Shown here: positions 7,356 through 14,873 of the stretch, piece by piece
Position numbering within the stretch: position 1 is the stretch's first letter
Layout of the letters: each line of letters starts with the position of its first letter
Assembly: GCF_900106995.1 (NCBI RefSeq)
Contig: NZ_FNOK01000012.1
Location: forward strand, 124,001 to 188,000
DNA length: 64,000 nucleotides
Source of the DNA: Saccharopolyspora shandongensis
GTDB lineage: Bacteria; Actinomycetota; Actinomycetes; Mycobacteriales; Pseudonocardiaceae
Direction of reading: 5' to 3'
Program-made: the position numbers and the translations under genes
Notes under the pieces: model-generated
What the model was told of the DNA's origin: nothing
What the model saw: the letters and a program-made list of their open reading frames with translations, nothing else
Database searches by the model: none

Positions 7356-7943
7356 TCATGGCCACACGCCGGTCCTGAACCCCGTCCAACGCAGATCGGC
7401 CGGCAGGTGGCCCATGTCGTTGTACAGCAGCATCGTCGGTGCCGTGCCGTCGCGGTACTCGATCGCAGTCAGCGCCGTGTTCCCGCAGTTCAGACCGAGC
7501 CATCGCATGGGTGGCGCATCGAGTGCGTGCCGGACCAGCCAGGCCACCGGATAGGCATGGGTGATCAGGACCTCGTGAGTCTCGGTTTCGGCGGGGCGTG
7601 CGAACCTGCCGGTAAGGGCATCGGCGAGGCGTTCTGCCTCTGCGGCTTCCTCGGCGCCGTACCCGTCGAAGAACGCCGCCCAGGCCGGCGGCGCGTTGTC
7701 CGGTACGTGCGGTATGTGATCAACAAGCTCGGCCGCTTCCCGCACTGCGGCGTTCGGCAGGTACGTGCCTACGATCTGCGCGGATCGCACCGCCCTGGGA
7801 AGGGGCGAATGCCACACCGCGTCGATCGGAAGTCCGGCCAGGCGTTGCCCGACCAGTTCAGACTGCCGCTGCCCGACGTCGGTCAGTTCGCCGAACGGGT
7901 CCGCCGCTCCGTGCCGTACCAAGTACACGTGCCGAGTTGCCAT
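7356..7943 (-). CDS. histidine phosphatase (phosphoglycerate-mutase-like) family protein
   Basis: This 195-aa protein opens with YLVRHG (residues 7-12), the catalytic RHG motif of the branch 1 histidine phosphatases. A second catalytic histidine lies in VLITHAYPVAW near residue 142. After a ttttGELTDVGQRQ-type segment comes WHSPLPRAVRSAQIV, the conserved arginine loop. ATG 7943 is preferred over the earlier ATG because AAAGGGG lies 7 nt upstream. Members dephosphorylate small metabolites or act as cofactor-dependent mutases; the size fits a phosphatase. It is convergent with the orphan gene at 7348. Substrate unknown. Confidence 0.88.
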   Translation of the reverse strand: MATRHVYLVRHGAADPFGELTDVGQRQSELVGQRLAGLPIDAVWHSPLPRAVRSAQIVGTYLPNAAVREAAELVDHIPHVPDNAPPAWAAFFDGYGAEEAAEAERLADALTGRFARPAETETHEVLITHAYPVAWLVRHALDAPPMRWLGLNCGNTALTAIEYRDGTAPTMLLYNDMGHLPADLRWTGFRTGVWP

Positions 7944-8097
7944 CGCCGATCCCCTTTCAGGACTGGCTCGCAATGATGATTCATGCGGTATCTGATGGGG
8001 TTGAAGAGGAATGACGAAGGGCCCGCCCTTCTTCTGGGACTCCGTCCTCGTTGCCGCGGTCGGCAGCCTCCACGGGCCTGGTGCGGCTCACTCCGGA

Positions 8098-9726
8098 TCA
8101 GCGGTGGCGCAGTGCGGCATGGGCCGCATCGAGGCGCTCGGATTCGTCGCGTTCGGAGTGGTCACCCGAGACGTCATCGGCCCATTCGAGCAGTCGGTGG
8201 AGGTGATCATCGGCTGCGTTCGCGACGACGCGAGGGCTGCCGAGAGCGACCTCACCGCTGGTCCCGTCGATGGTGACGGGGGTGCCGTTCCTGACGGTGC
8301 GACCGCCGGCTGTTACCGAGCCGGTGTCGACGTCGATGGTGAGGTCGGCGACGCCCACGACCGCCGGCTTTCCCATGGCTCGCGCGACGACCGCGGCGTG
8401 GCTGGCCGGCCCGCCACGAGCGGTGACGATTCCGGTGGCGGCAGCAAGGCCATGCATGTCGTTCGGGGAGGTCTCCGGGCGTACCAAGATGACCGGGGCC
8501 TCCCGGGCCATTCGCACTGCTCCGTCCGCCGTGGTCGCCACTTTGCCGACAGCGACACCAGGACAGGCGCCGAGCCCTCGGGCGAAGATGTCGGCCTCCT
8601 CGGATGCCGCTATGCGTGGCGTGCGGGCGTGCCGGAGATGCTGCGATGAGACCCTGAGCAGCGCTTCGTGACGCTCGATGACCCGCTCGTAGACGAGTTC
8701 GGTGGCTACTCGTACCGCAGCACCTCCGACGAACCGACCGGGCCTGACCTGCAAGATCCAAAGCTCGCCGGCCTGGAACGTGAACTCGACGTAGCAGGCG
8801 TCGCGGTAGTGTCCTTCGATCCGGCTCAGGGCGTCGAGCAGTTCCGTCCACACTGCCGGCTCCCGCTCGGCGAGTTCGTGCAGAGGCCGGGTCATCGATC
8901 TACCGGAGACGACGTCTTCCCCCTGGTGCTCGAACAGGACTTCGCCGAACGGGATGTTCGCACCGGTGTTGGGATTGCGACTGAACGCGACTCCGGTGCC
9001 GCTGTGGTCGTCGCGGTTCCCGAACACCATCGTCTGGACGATCACAGCTGTGCCGAGGTCGTGCGGGATGTCGTGCACCGCGCGATAGGTCTGTGCGCGT
9101 GGCGCGTCCCAGGACGAGAACACCGCCTCGACCGCCAACTCCAACTGGCGGGTCGCGTCGTCCGGAATCGGCTGATCGCCTCGCGCTCGAACGAAGTTCT
9201 CGAATGCCCCTATCGCATCGGTGAGGCGCGCTTCCTCGTCCCCGGTTCCTCGCTCGTAAATTCCTCTGTGGACGGTGGCTCTCGCCCCGTCCGCGTTCGC
9301 GACCGCGGAGGCGAAGCTCGACAGGAACCGCAGCCGCGAATTCAATGCGAATGGCCGGTCGCCCGTCTCGATGGCCAGGCCCGCAGTGGCTTCGGTCGTG
9401 AGGCCGAGGTTGAGGATCGTGCTCATCATGCCGGGCATCGACACGCTGGCCCCGGAGCGAACAGACACTGCCAGCGGTTTCTGCGGTCCGCCGAAGGAGC
9501 GCTCGGTGGTGAGTTCGAGGTCGGCGATGGCCGTCGCGAGCTCGGCGTCGAGTCCGTCGGGAAGACGCCCTTGCCGCAAGAAAGCGCGGCATGCCGCTGT
9601 GGTGACAACGAATCCGGCCGGTACCCGCAATCCGAGACGGTGCAGGAGGACGAGGCCATGTGCCTTGCTGCCCAGCGTCTCCGCCGGCTCCTCGACCTGG
9701 GCGGAGATCGTGCGAATCCATCTCAT
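8098..9726 (-). CDS. PPDK-like protein: ATP-binding and phosphohistidine domains only
   Basis: The 542-aa product matches the first two domains of pyruvate, phosphate dikinase. The N-terminal nucleotide-binding domain contains VSVRSGASVSMPGMMSTIL (about residues 108-126). The swivelling phosphohistidine domain holds TARGGPASHAAVVAR with the phosphorylated His. Full PPDK is about 870-900 aa and ends in a PEP/pyruvate TIM barrel; here the protein stops just after the His domain with a clean end, so the barrel is absent rather than interrupted. It can be predicted to autophosphorylate from ATP and pass the phosphate to another partner. It is the last gene of a five-gene operon, overlapping the preceding gene by 4 bp, and probably uses that protein as a partner. 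Confidence 0.85.
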   Translation of the reverse strand: MRWIRTISAQVEEPAETLGSKAHGLVLLHRLGLRVPAGFVVTTAACRAFLRQGRLPDGLDAELATAIADLELTTERSFGGPQKPLAVSVRSGASVSMPGMMSTILNLGLTTEATAGLAIETGDRPFALNSRLRFLSSFASAVANADGARATVHRGIYERGTGDEEARLTDAIGAFENFVRARGDQPIPDDATRQLELAVEAVFSSWDAPRAQTYRAVHDIPHDLGTAVIVQTMVFGNRDDHSGTGVAFSRNPNTGANIPFGEVLFEHQGEDVVSGRSMTRPLHELAEREPAVWTELLDALSRIEGHYRDACYVEFTFQAGELWILQVRPGRFVGGAAVRVATELVYERVIERHEALLRVSSQHLRHARTPRIAASEEADIFARGLGACPGVAVGKVATTADGAVRMAREAPVILVRPETSPNDMHGLAAATGIVTARGGPASHAAVVARAMGKPAVVGVADLTIDVDTGSVTAGGRTVRNGTPVTIDGTSGEVALGSPRVVANAADDHLHRLLEWADDVSGDHSERDESERLDAAHAALRHR

Positions 9727-10349
9727 CGCTGCATCCCGAGTGTGGCGAGCAGGTCTTCGTGCAGTTCTGCCCACACGGTGTGGTAGGAGGCGGTGCTGTC
9801 GGTCACGTACTCCAGCGCGCCGGAGGCGGCGCGATCGAGGGCTCCGGCGAGGCGGTCGCGGTAGCGGCCGAATCGAGGCAGTGCCGCGGACAGCTCGGCG
9901 CAGACGGCGGCAGCGCGTCGGTCGAAATCGGCGAACCGGTCGAGGACTCGGGAGTCGTAGGCAGGGTCGCTGTGGTCGTTTGCGCGCATGATGCCGTCGA
10001 TGTTCCGGAGTTGCCATGCCGTGCAGAGGTCGAGCAGCTCCGGGTTGAGAACGAGAAACCGATCGAATGCCACCGTCACGGCGCTGCGGGCATTGGCTGA
10101 TTCGAGCTCGTCGGTGATTCGCCTGGCGTCTGCGGCGCGGCCGGCGTCCGTGAGCCACCAACCGGACATGTCGCCGGACATTCGCGTGACGAGACCGTCG
10201 GCCCCGAGATCGATGAGCTCGGACTCGATATCGGACTCGTCGAGGCCCGTAACAGTGTGGAGCCGGGCGAGGCTGGCGGCGCCGGCGCAGCGCAGGGCGT
10301 GCAGCACCAACAGGTTGGTGTCCGTCGCGTGGGTTTCGGGCCAGGTCAT
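9723..10349 (-). CDS. winged-helix-like protein partnered with PPDK fragment
   Basis: This 208-aa protein has an N-terminal segment (residues 10-75: LLVLHALRCAGAASLARL, then LDESDIESELIDLGADGLVTR) with the layout of a MarR/ROK-like winged helix. A helical domain follows (FLVLNPELLDLCTAWQLRN to the end). A good ribosome site (GAGGGGAC) lies 5 nt before ATG 10349. Its start overlaps the upstream HTH gene and its stop overlaps the PPDK-like gene, each by 4 bp. Small helical proteins encoded just before truncated PPDKs are known in actinomycete genomes, but I know of no assigned function. It may be an acceptor, adaptor or regulator for the phosphotransfer protein. Confidence 0.72.
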   Translation of the reverse strand: MTWPETHATDTNLLVLHALRCAGAASLARLHTVTGLDESDIESELIDLGADGLVTRMSGDMSGWWLTDAGRAADARRITDELESANARSAVTVAFDRFLVLNPELLDLCTAWQLRNIDGIMRANDHSDPAYDSRVLDRFADFDRRAAAVCAELSAALPRFGRYRDRLAGALDRAASGALEYVTDSTASYHTVWAELHEDLLATLGMQR

Positions 10350-10735
10350 GTCGTGTCCCCTCGGTGTGCGGTTCGGTTTGCGGGAAGGCTGTTCGTGACT
10401 CGCGGCACGAATCTTTTGTGCGCGGCCTGTTTTGACACGTCCAAGACCGCCGCGATCGCGCTCCACGGCCTTCCGTCGCGGCGCGCATTCTTGACGAAGT
10501 GCTCGACGAGTTGTCGGGCGGTGTGGTTCAGGGCTGCTGCGAGTGCGGTCGCCGTGGCGACGTGCTTGATTTCGGACGCTTCCGGGTTCTGCGAAACGAT
10601 TCCGGAAATCAGTTGACCGAGGGATGCCGATGCCGGGACGGGTGGTCGGTTGGTCGCGCGACACCGGCGATCCGGATTTCGATGATGCGCGGAACTGGTG
10701 CGCTCCGGCTGGGTGCCGTCGGTCGGCATCGTCAT
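10346..10735 (-). CDS. small helix-turn-helix protein
   Basis: The 129-aa protein carries near its C-terminus RPWSAIAAVLDVSKQAAHKRF, matching the HTH found in small actinomycete regulators (RPWSEIAAALGVSKQAAQ-x-RF). The N-terminal 45 residues are low-complexity; a helical region with many Ala (KHVATATALAAALNHTARQLVEHF) precedes the HTH. It overlaps by 4 bp with both the permease gene before it and the gene after it, so it is an integral operon member. It may regulate the operon in addition to the divergent TetR protein. HTH call is good, target unknown. Confidence 0.75.
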   Translation of the reverse strand: MTMPTDGTQPERTSSAHHRNPDRRCRATNRPPVPASASLGQLISGIVSQNPEASEIKHVATATALAAALNHTARQLVEHFVKNARRDGRPWSAIAAVLDVSKQAAHKRFVPRVTNSLPANRTAHRGDTT

Positions 10736-11529
10736 TCCGGGCGGCCGTAGGCACGGACTGAGAGTGGGCAGAAGATGACGAACAGGATGGCCGACCACAG
10801 CAGGGTGAGGTTGATGCTTGCGGTGTCCGGTGTCCCGTTCAGCAGAGCGCGGCAGGCGTTCATCACGTGGGTAACGGGGTTGATGTCCGCCCAGGCGTGC
10901 AGCCATCCGGGCAGGGTGTCGGTCGGGGCGGCCAGGCTGCTGCCCAGTTGGAGTGGCAGGAAGGCGATGAAGCTGAACGCCAGCACGGCGTCGGCGCTCT
11001 TGACCAGGACGCCGATGAAGACCGTGAGCCAGCTGAGGCAGAACCCGAACAGGATTGCGAGTCCGGCTGCTCCCAGTGCGGCGAGGACGCTCCCCTGGAT
11101 CCGAAACCCGAGCAGTGCGCCAATGGCGAAGAGGATCGCCACGGCGATCAGGTAACGGAGGATGTCGGCCATCACGGAGCCGAGCAGCGGCGCCGTGCGG
11201 CTGATCGGAAGGCTGCGGAACCGATCGGTGACGCCGTTCTTCAAGTCGAGGTTGATGGCCGACCCGGTGGAGATCATGCCGGCCAGCCCGGCGCCCATGA
11301 CGAGGATTCCGGGGAACAGGTACTGCAGATATCCGGCGGTGGAACCGGCGACCGGGCGGCCGAACAGGTAGAGGAACAGGATCATGAACAGTGCGGGGGT
11401 GATGAGGCCGTTCATGACCGGGCCCGGGTTCCGGGTGGTCTTGGCGAGGCTGCGCTGGGCGAGAACCACGCTGTGCCGGAGGGTGGCGAGCGGTCGGGGC
11501 CGGGCGGTTTCGGAGAGGGTCGTGGTCAT
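10732..11529 (-). CDS. ABC-2 type permease (DrrB-like)
   Basis: This 265-aa membrane protein has six hydrophobic segments and the ABC-2 permease pattern seen in daunorubicin-resistance DrrB: an N-terminal RSLAKTTRNPGPVMNGLITPALFMILF, a GI(L)VMGAGLAGMISTGSAINLDLKNGVTDRFRSLPIS loop (coupling region) and a conserved ADINPVTHVMNACRALL near the C-terminus. ATG 11529 overlaps the ATPase gene stop by 4 bp. It should pair with that ATPase as an exporter, probably of a hydrophobic drug-like compound. Substrate unknown. Confidence 0.9.
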   Translation of the reverse strand: MTTTLSETARPRPLATLRHSVVLAQRSLAKTTRNPGPVMNGLITPALFMILFLYLFGRPVAGSTAGYLQYLFPGILVMGAGLAGMISTGSAINLDLKNGVTDRFRSLPISRTAPLLGSVMADILRYLIAVAILFAIGALLGFRIQGSVLAALGAAGLAILFGFCLSWLTVFIGVLVKSADAVLAFSFIAFLPLQLGSSLAAPTDTLPGWLHAWADINPVTHVMNACRALLNGTPDTASINLTLLWSAILFVIFCPLSVRAYGRPE

Positions 11530-12482
11530 GCGACATCCTTGGCGTCGGTGGTGGAAGTCCCGGTCAGGGACAGGAAGACCTCGTCGAGGCTGGGAAGGCG
11601 GAACGCGAGCTCGCTGACCTCGATGCCGTGTCCCCGGAGCTGGGCGGTGATCTCGAAGAACTCCGCGTCGCCGGCCACCGGCACGATGAGTTCGTGGCGG
11701 CGTGATCGGTCGGGCTCCCGCCCCGCGACTCGGGCGACGATCGCGGCCGCAGGGTCGAGGTCGCTGACATCGGCCGGTCGGAGAACGATCGTGTGCCCGC
11801 CGACCTCGCGCTTGAGATCGGCGGGTGTGCCGGACGCGATCACTCGTCCGTTGCCGATGACGGTGATGTCGTCGGCGAGGGCGTCGGCCTCTTCGAGGTA
11901 CTGCGTCGTGAGCAGGACCGTGACACCGTCCTGGGCGAGCCCGCGGATCATCTGCCACAACTCGTCGCGCTTTCCGGGGTCCAACCCGACCGAGGGCTCG
12001 TCGAGGAACATGACCTCGGGCCGTCCCACCAGGCTGGCGGCGAGGTCGAGTCGGCGTCGCATCCCACCCGAGTAGGTGGCGACGGGCCGGTCGGCCGCAT
12101 CGTCGAGGCCGAAGCGGGACAGCAACTCGTCGGCCCGCCGGCGGGCGTCATGGCCACCGAGGTCGAGAAGTCGGCCGATCATGACCAGGTTGGACCGCCC
12201 GGACAGCTCGTTGTCGACGCTCGTGTGCTGCCCCGACAGCGCAATGCGCCGGCGGACCTGAGCCGGATCCCGCCGAACGTCGATCCCGGCCACGCGCACC
12301 TGGCCCGCGTCGGGGCGCAGCAGGGTCGCCAGCACGCGGACGATGGTCGTCTTACCGGCGCCGTTGGGTCCCAGCAGGCCCAGCACGTGTCCTCGGGGAG
12401 CCGAGAGGCTCACCCCGTCGGCCGCGGTCGTCCGGCCGAACCTCTTGACCAGTCCGTCGGTCTCGAACCCCTTGCCATCCAC
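11526..12482 (-). CDS. ABC transporter ATPase (DrrA-like)
   Basis: The ATPase has Walker A GPNGAGKTT, Q-loop LSGQHTSVD, signature YSGGM, Walker B VMFLDEP and H-loop TTQYLEEAD, the pattern of DrrA drug exporters. The C-terminal extension with LPSLDEVFLSLTG is also DrrA-like and mediates pairing. GTG 12482 is preferred (318 aa) because GGAG lies 7 nt upstream; longer starts (ATG 12524, 12572) fall in or beyond the palindromic operator. It is the first gene of the five-gene operon and diverges from a TetR gene that likely controls it. Confidence 0.9.
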   Translation of the reverse strand: MDGKGFETDGLVKRFGRTTAADGVSLSAPRGHVLGLLGPNGAGKTTIVRVLATLLRPDAGQVRVAGIDVRRDPAQVRRRIALSGQHTSVDNELSGRSNLVMIGRLLDLGGHDARRRADELLSRFGLDDAADRPVATYSGGMRRRLDLAASLVGRPEVMFLDEPSVGLDPGKRDELWQMIRGLAQDGVTVLLTTQYLEEADALADDITVIGNGRVIASGTPADLKREVGGHTIVLRPADVSDLDPAAAIVARVAGREPDRSRRHELIVPVAGDAEFFEITAQLRGHGIEVSELAFRLPSLDEVFLSLTGTSTTDAKDVA

Positions 12483-12493
12483 GATCAATCTCC

Positions 12494-12534
12494 GATGTTC
12501 GCGATTTTCCGATGTTCTCAACATCTGGATGTTG
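12494..12534. promoter_or_regulatory. triple GATGTT operator between ABC operon and TetR gene
   Basis: GATGTT occurs at 12494-12499, 12511-12516 and 12528-12533, and its complement AACATC at 12520-12525. This makes a perfect palindrome GATGTT-CTC-AACATC (12511-12525) and an overlapping inverted pair AACATC-TG-GATGTT (12520-12533). The position between divergent genes, one a TetR repressor, strongly suggests the TetR binding site controlling both promoters. Confidence 0.6.
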
Positions 12535-12573
12535 GTTGTATCATGGACCGGCAAACGAGCGGAAGGGGACACG

Positions 12574-13668
12574 ATGGCGAGGTTGACCCGCGCGCAGCAG
12601 CAGGAACGGACCCGCGCAGCTGTGCTGGTCGCGGCCCGGCAAGAGTTCGCCGAGCACGGCTATGTCGAGGCCAAGATCGACCGGATCGCCGAGCGAGCCG
12701 AACTGACCAGGGGCGCGGTCTACTCCAACTTCGCCGGCAAGCGCGCGCTCTACCTCGCAGTGCTTGCCGACGCCGCCGAACGGGCCCGAGTCTCTGCCGA
12801 ATCGCCGGGGGAATCGCCCGACTCCGCGGGGCGGGCACTCGGCGCGTTCGCCCGGGTCTGGCTCGAACGACTGCCCCTCGCCGGCGACACGCCGGGGAGC
12901 GGGCATCTTCAGCTGCGCTCGCTGTCCGGAGTGCTTGATACCGACTCGGCCAGGACCGCGCTGGCCGAACTCGTCCGGTTCGAAGCCCTGCTGCTCGCTC
13001 TGGCGCTCGAGCCGCGCACCGCAGTGCGCACCCGGACGGTGCGACTGGCCGATCTGGTGCTGACCCTGCTCCACGGCGCGGCCAGTCTCGCGGAGAACGC
13101 CCCCGGGGTCGGCGATCCGTTCGAACTGGCCCGCGCCGCCGAGCACCTGGCGAGCATCGCCGCCATCGACGATGCGGAGCCATCGCACCTGCCCTTCGTC
13201 GCTCCGGCACAGTCGGCGAAAGACCAGTGGGCGGCACCCCGCGGACTACGCGACGAGATCACCGGCCGCCAGGTCGACCTCGGTGACGATGGTGTGGTCG
13301 TCGTGTTGGGCGTGGGGCGTCTGTCCGCAGCCGAGGAGGCGGTGCGCTCAGCGCGGCTGCGCGACGAGGTGACGTTCGTCGTCGTGACAAGCGATCCTGC
13401 CGAGATCGGTCGGCTGGCCCGACTTCGGATCGTCGATCTGATCGGCTGTCTGCGGCGGGTGTTCGCGGCCGAGGAGCTACCGCGGCCGCGCATCGTGTTC
13501 GATGACGGCGGCACCGTTCCTGCGGCCATCGGCTGGAACTCGATCGACGACTTGACCGAGGTCGCGTTCCGGGTGCATGACGGGCTGATCGTGGCGCGCG
13601 CGGACGGACGTGGCGCCGGCCACGCCGCGGCCAGCTGCAGTGCCCATGAACGTCGTCGGCAGCGCTGA
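12574..13668 (+). CDS. TetR-family regulator with extra C-terminal domain
   Basis: The N-terminal 60 residues are a TetR DNA-binding domain (RAAVLVAARQEFAEHGYVEA, then DRIAERAELTRGAVYSNFAGKRALYLAVL). GGAAGGGG precedes ATG 12574. At 364 aa the protein is about 150 residues longer than a usual TetR regulator. After the ligand-binding domain (to about residue 215) a second domain follows (GLRDEITGRQVDLGDDGVVVVLGVGR to the end) with alternating beta-strands, ending GLIVARADGRGAGHAAASC. This arrangement looks like a small alpha/beta sensor module and possibly a thioredoxin-like fold, but I cannot name it. It diverges from the ABC/PPDK operon and is its likely repressor. Confidence 0.85.
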   Translation: MARLTRAQQQERTRAAVLVAARQEFAEHGYVEAKIDRIAERAELTRGAVYSNFAGKRALYLAVLADAAERARVSAESPGESPDSAGRALGAFARVWLERLPLAGDTPGSGHLQLRSLSGVLDTDSARTALAELVRFEALLLALALEPRTAVRTRTVRLADLVLTLLHGAASLAENAPGVGDPFELARAAEHLASIAAIDDAEPSHLPFVAPAQSAKDQWAAPRGLRDEITGRQVDLGDDGVVVVLGVGRLSAAEEAVRSARLRDEVTFVVVTSDPAEIGRLARLRIVDLIGCLRRVFAAEELPRPRIVFDDGGTVPAAIGWNSIDDLTEVAFRVHDGLIVARADGRGAGHAAASCSAHERRRQR

Positions 13669-13751
13669 CGGTCTGAATCCGGCGTTTGCGGGTGGGCCGT
13701 TGCCTGTGAGCGTCGGTTGACTTGGCGTCGGGCGGTCATCGTCTGCTGCGG

Positions 13752-13949
13752 TCATGCGGCTTCACCGTCCTCACTGGACGCCGCAGCGCGATGTTCGGCC
13801 CGAGCAAGAAGATCACGAGTGACAGCGGCGAACTCCCTACGCAGCCGGTTCCTCTCAGCGCCGCCAACAGTGTTGACGTGACCGGAAAATCTGCGTTCGC
13901 CGCTGCGGTTCGGCTGGTAAACAGGGTGTGCTGCGGCGACGTCGTTCAT
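13752..13949 (-). CDS. possible small protein (65 aa), uncertain
   Basis: A short frame beginning MNDVAAAHPVYQPNRSG and ending VTRDLLARAEHRAAASSEDGEAA has a plausible amphipathic helix (ERNRLRREFAAVTRDLLARAEHR). No clear ribosome site precedes the ATG. It might be a remnant of a mobile-element cargo gene. Composition is believable but not decisive. The rest of the 13669-14168 interval shows nothing else I can support. Confidence 0.3.
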   Translation of the reverse strand: MNDVAAAHPVYQPNRSGERRFSGHVNTVGGAERNRLRREFAAVTRDLLARAEHRAAASSEDGEAA

Positions 13950-14168
13950 CGTGCCAGGCCGGACAGAAGCAGCACCGTCTGGTCGCGTACGGGCAGCGTT
14001 GTGGTGTGTGTGACACTCGTCTGGATGCGGGACTTCCAATGAAGTTGATCTCGGAAGGGCCCTCTTCATGCCGAGGTTCCGCGTCTTCGTGCTGTACCGC
14101 ACCACCCTTCGGCGCGCCCTCAGTCGCTGTTACCCGACATCGCGACGGGTTACCCGGAAAGGCTCAGT

Positions 14169-14873
14169 GTGGCATCCGAACCTGGAACCAATCTGCTCGT
14201 CGTGGACGACGAACCCACGGTGCGAGAACTCCTGGCCGCCACACTGCGATTCGCTGGTTTTGCGGTGACCTCCGCTGCCAGTGGCGACGAAGGGCTGAAG
14301 CAGGCGCAACTCAGCCCCCCGGATCTGGTGCTGCTGGACGTGATGCTGCCGGACATGGACGGCTTCGAGGTGATCCAGCGACTCCGGAAGCAGGCCGGCA
14401 CGGGCGTTCCGGTGCCGGTGCTGTTCCTCAGCGCCCGCGACGATCCCGCGGACAAGATCAACGGGCTCAGCCTCGGCGGCGACGACTACATCACCAAGCC
14501 GTTCGACCCCGAGGAGCTGATCGCGCGGATCCACGCCGTGCTCCGGCGTTCCGGTGGCCCCGCGCTGCGCGACACGTTGCGCGTCGCGGACCTGGAACTC
14601 GACGTGGCCGGACACCAGGTGGTGCGCGCCGACACCCCGATCCGGTTGTCGCCGACCGAGTTCCGCCTGCTGCGCTACCTGATGCTCAACGCGGGCCGGG
14701 TGGTGTCCAAGCGGCAGATCCTCGACCAGGTCTGGGAGTACCACTTCGGCGGCGACCCCAGCATCGTCGACACCTACATCAGCTACCTGCGCCGCAAGAT
14801 CGACAAAACCGGCGCCAAGCTGCTGCACACGGTGCACGGCGTCGGCTACGTGCTCCGCGAGCCGCGGGCATGA
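14169..14873 (+). CDS. OmpR-family response regulator (TrcR-like)
   Basis: The 234-aa regulator has a receiver domain with acidic pocket D13-D14, phospho-acceptor D57 (LVLLDVMLP) and K110 (ITKPF). A C-terminal winged helix follows (SPTEFRLLRYLMLNAGRVVSK ... VDTYISYLRRKID ... VHGVGYVLRE). The start is GTG 14169, set by GGAAAGG at 14156-14162. The kinase gene overlaps its stop by 4 bp. The sequence resembles the TrcR/MtrA class of actinomycete regulators. It probably controls the small secreted-protein gene just after the kinase. Confidence 0.93.
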   Translation: MASEPGTNLLVVDDEPTVRELLAATLRFAGFAVTSAASGDEGLKQAQLSPPDLVLLDVMLPDMDGFEVIQRLRKQAGTGVPVPVLFLSARDDPADKINGLSLGGDDYITKPFDPEELIARIHAVLRRSGGPALRDTLRVADLELDVAGHQVVRADTPIRLSPTEFRLLRYLMLNAGRVVSKRQILDQVWEYHFGGDPSIVDTYISYLRRKIDKTGAKLLHTVHGVGYVLREPRA

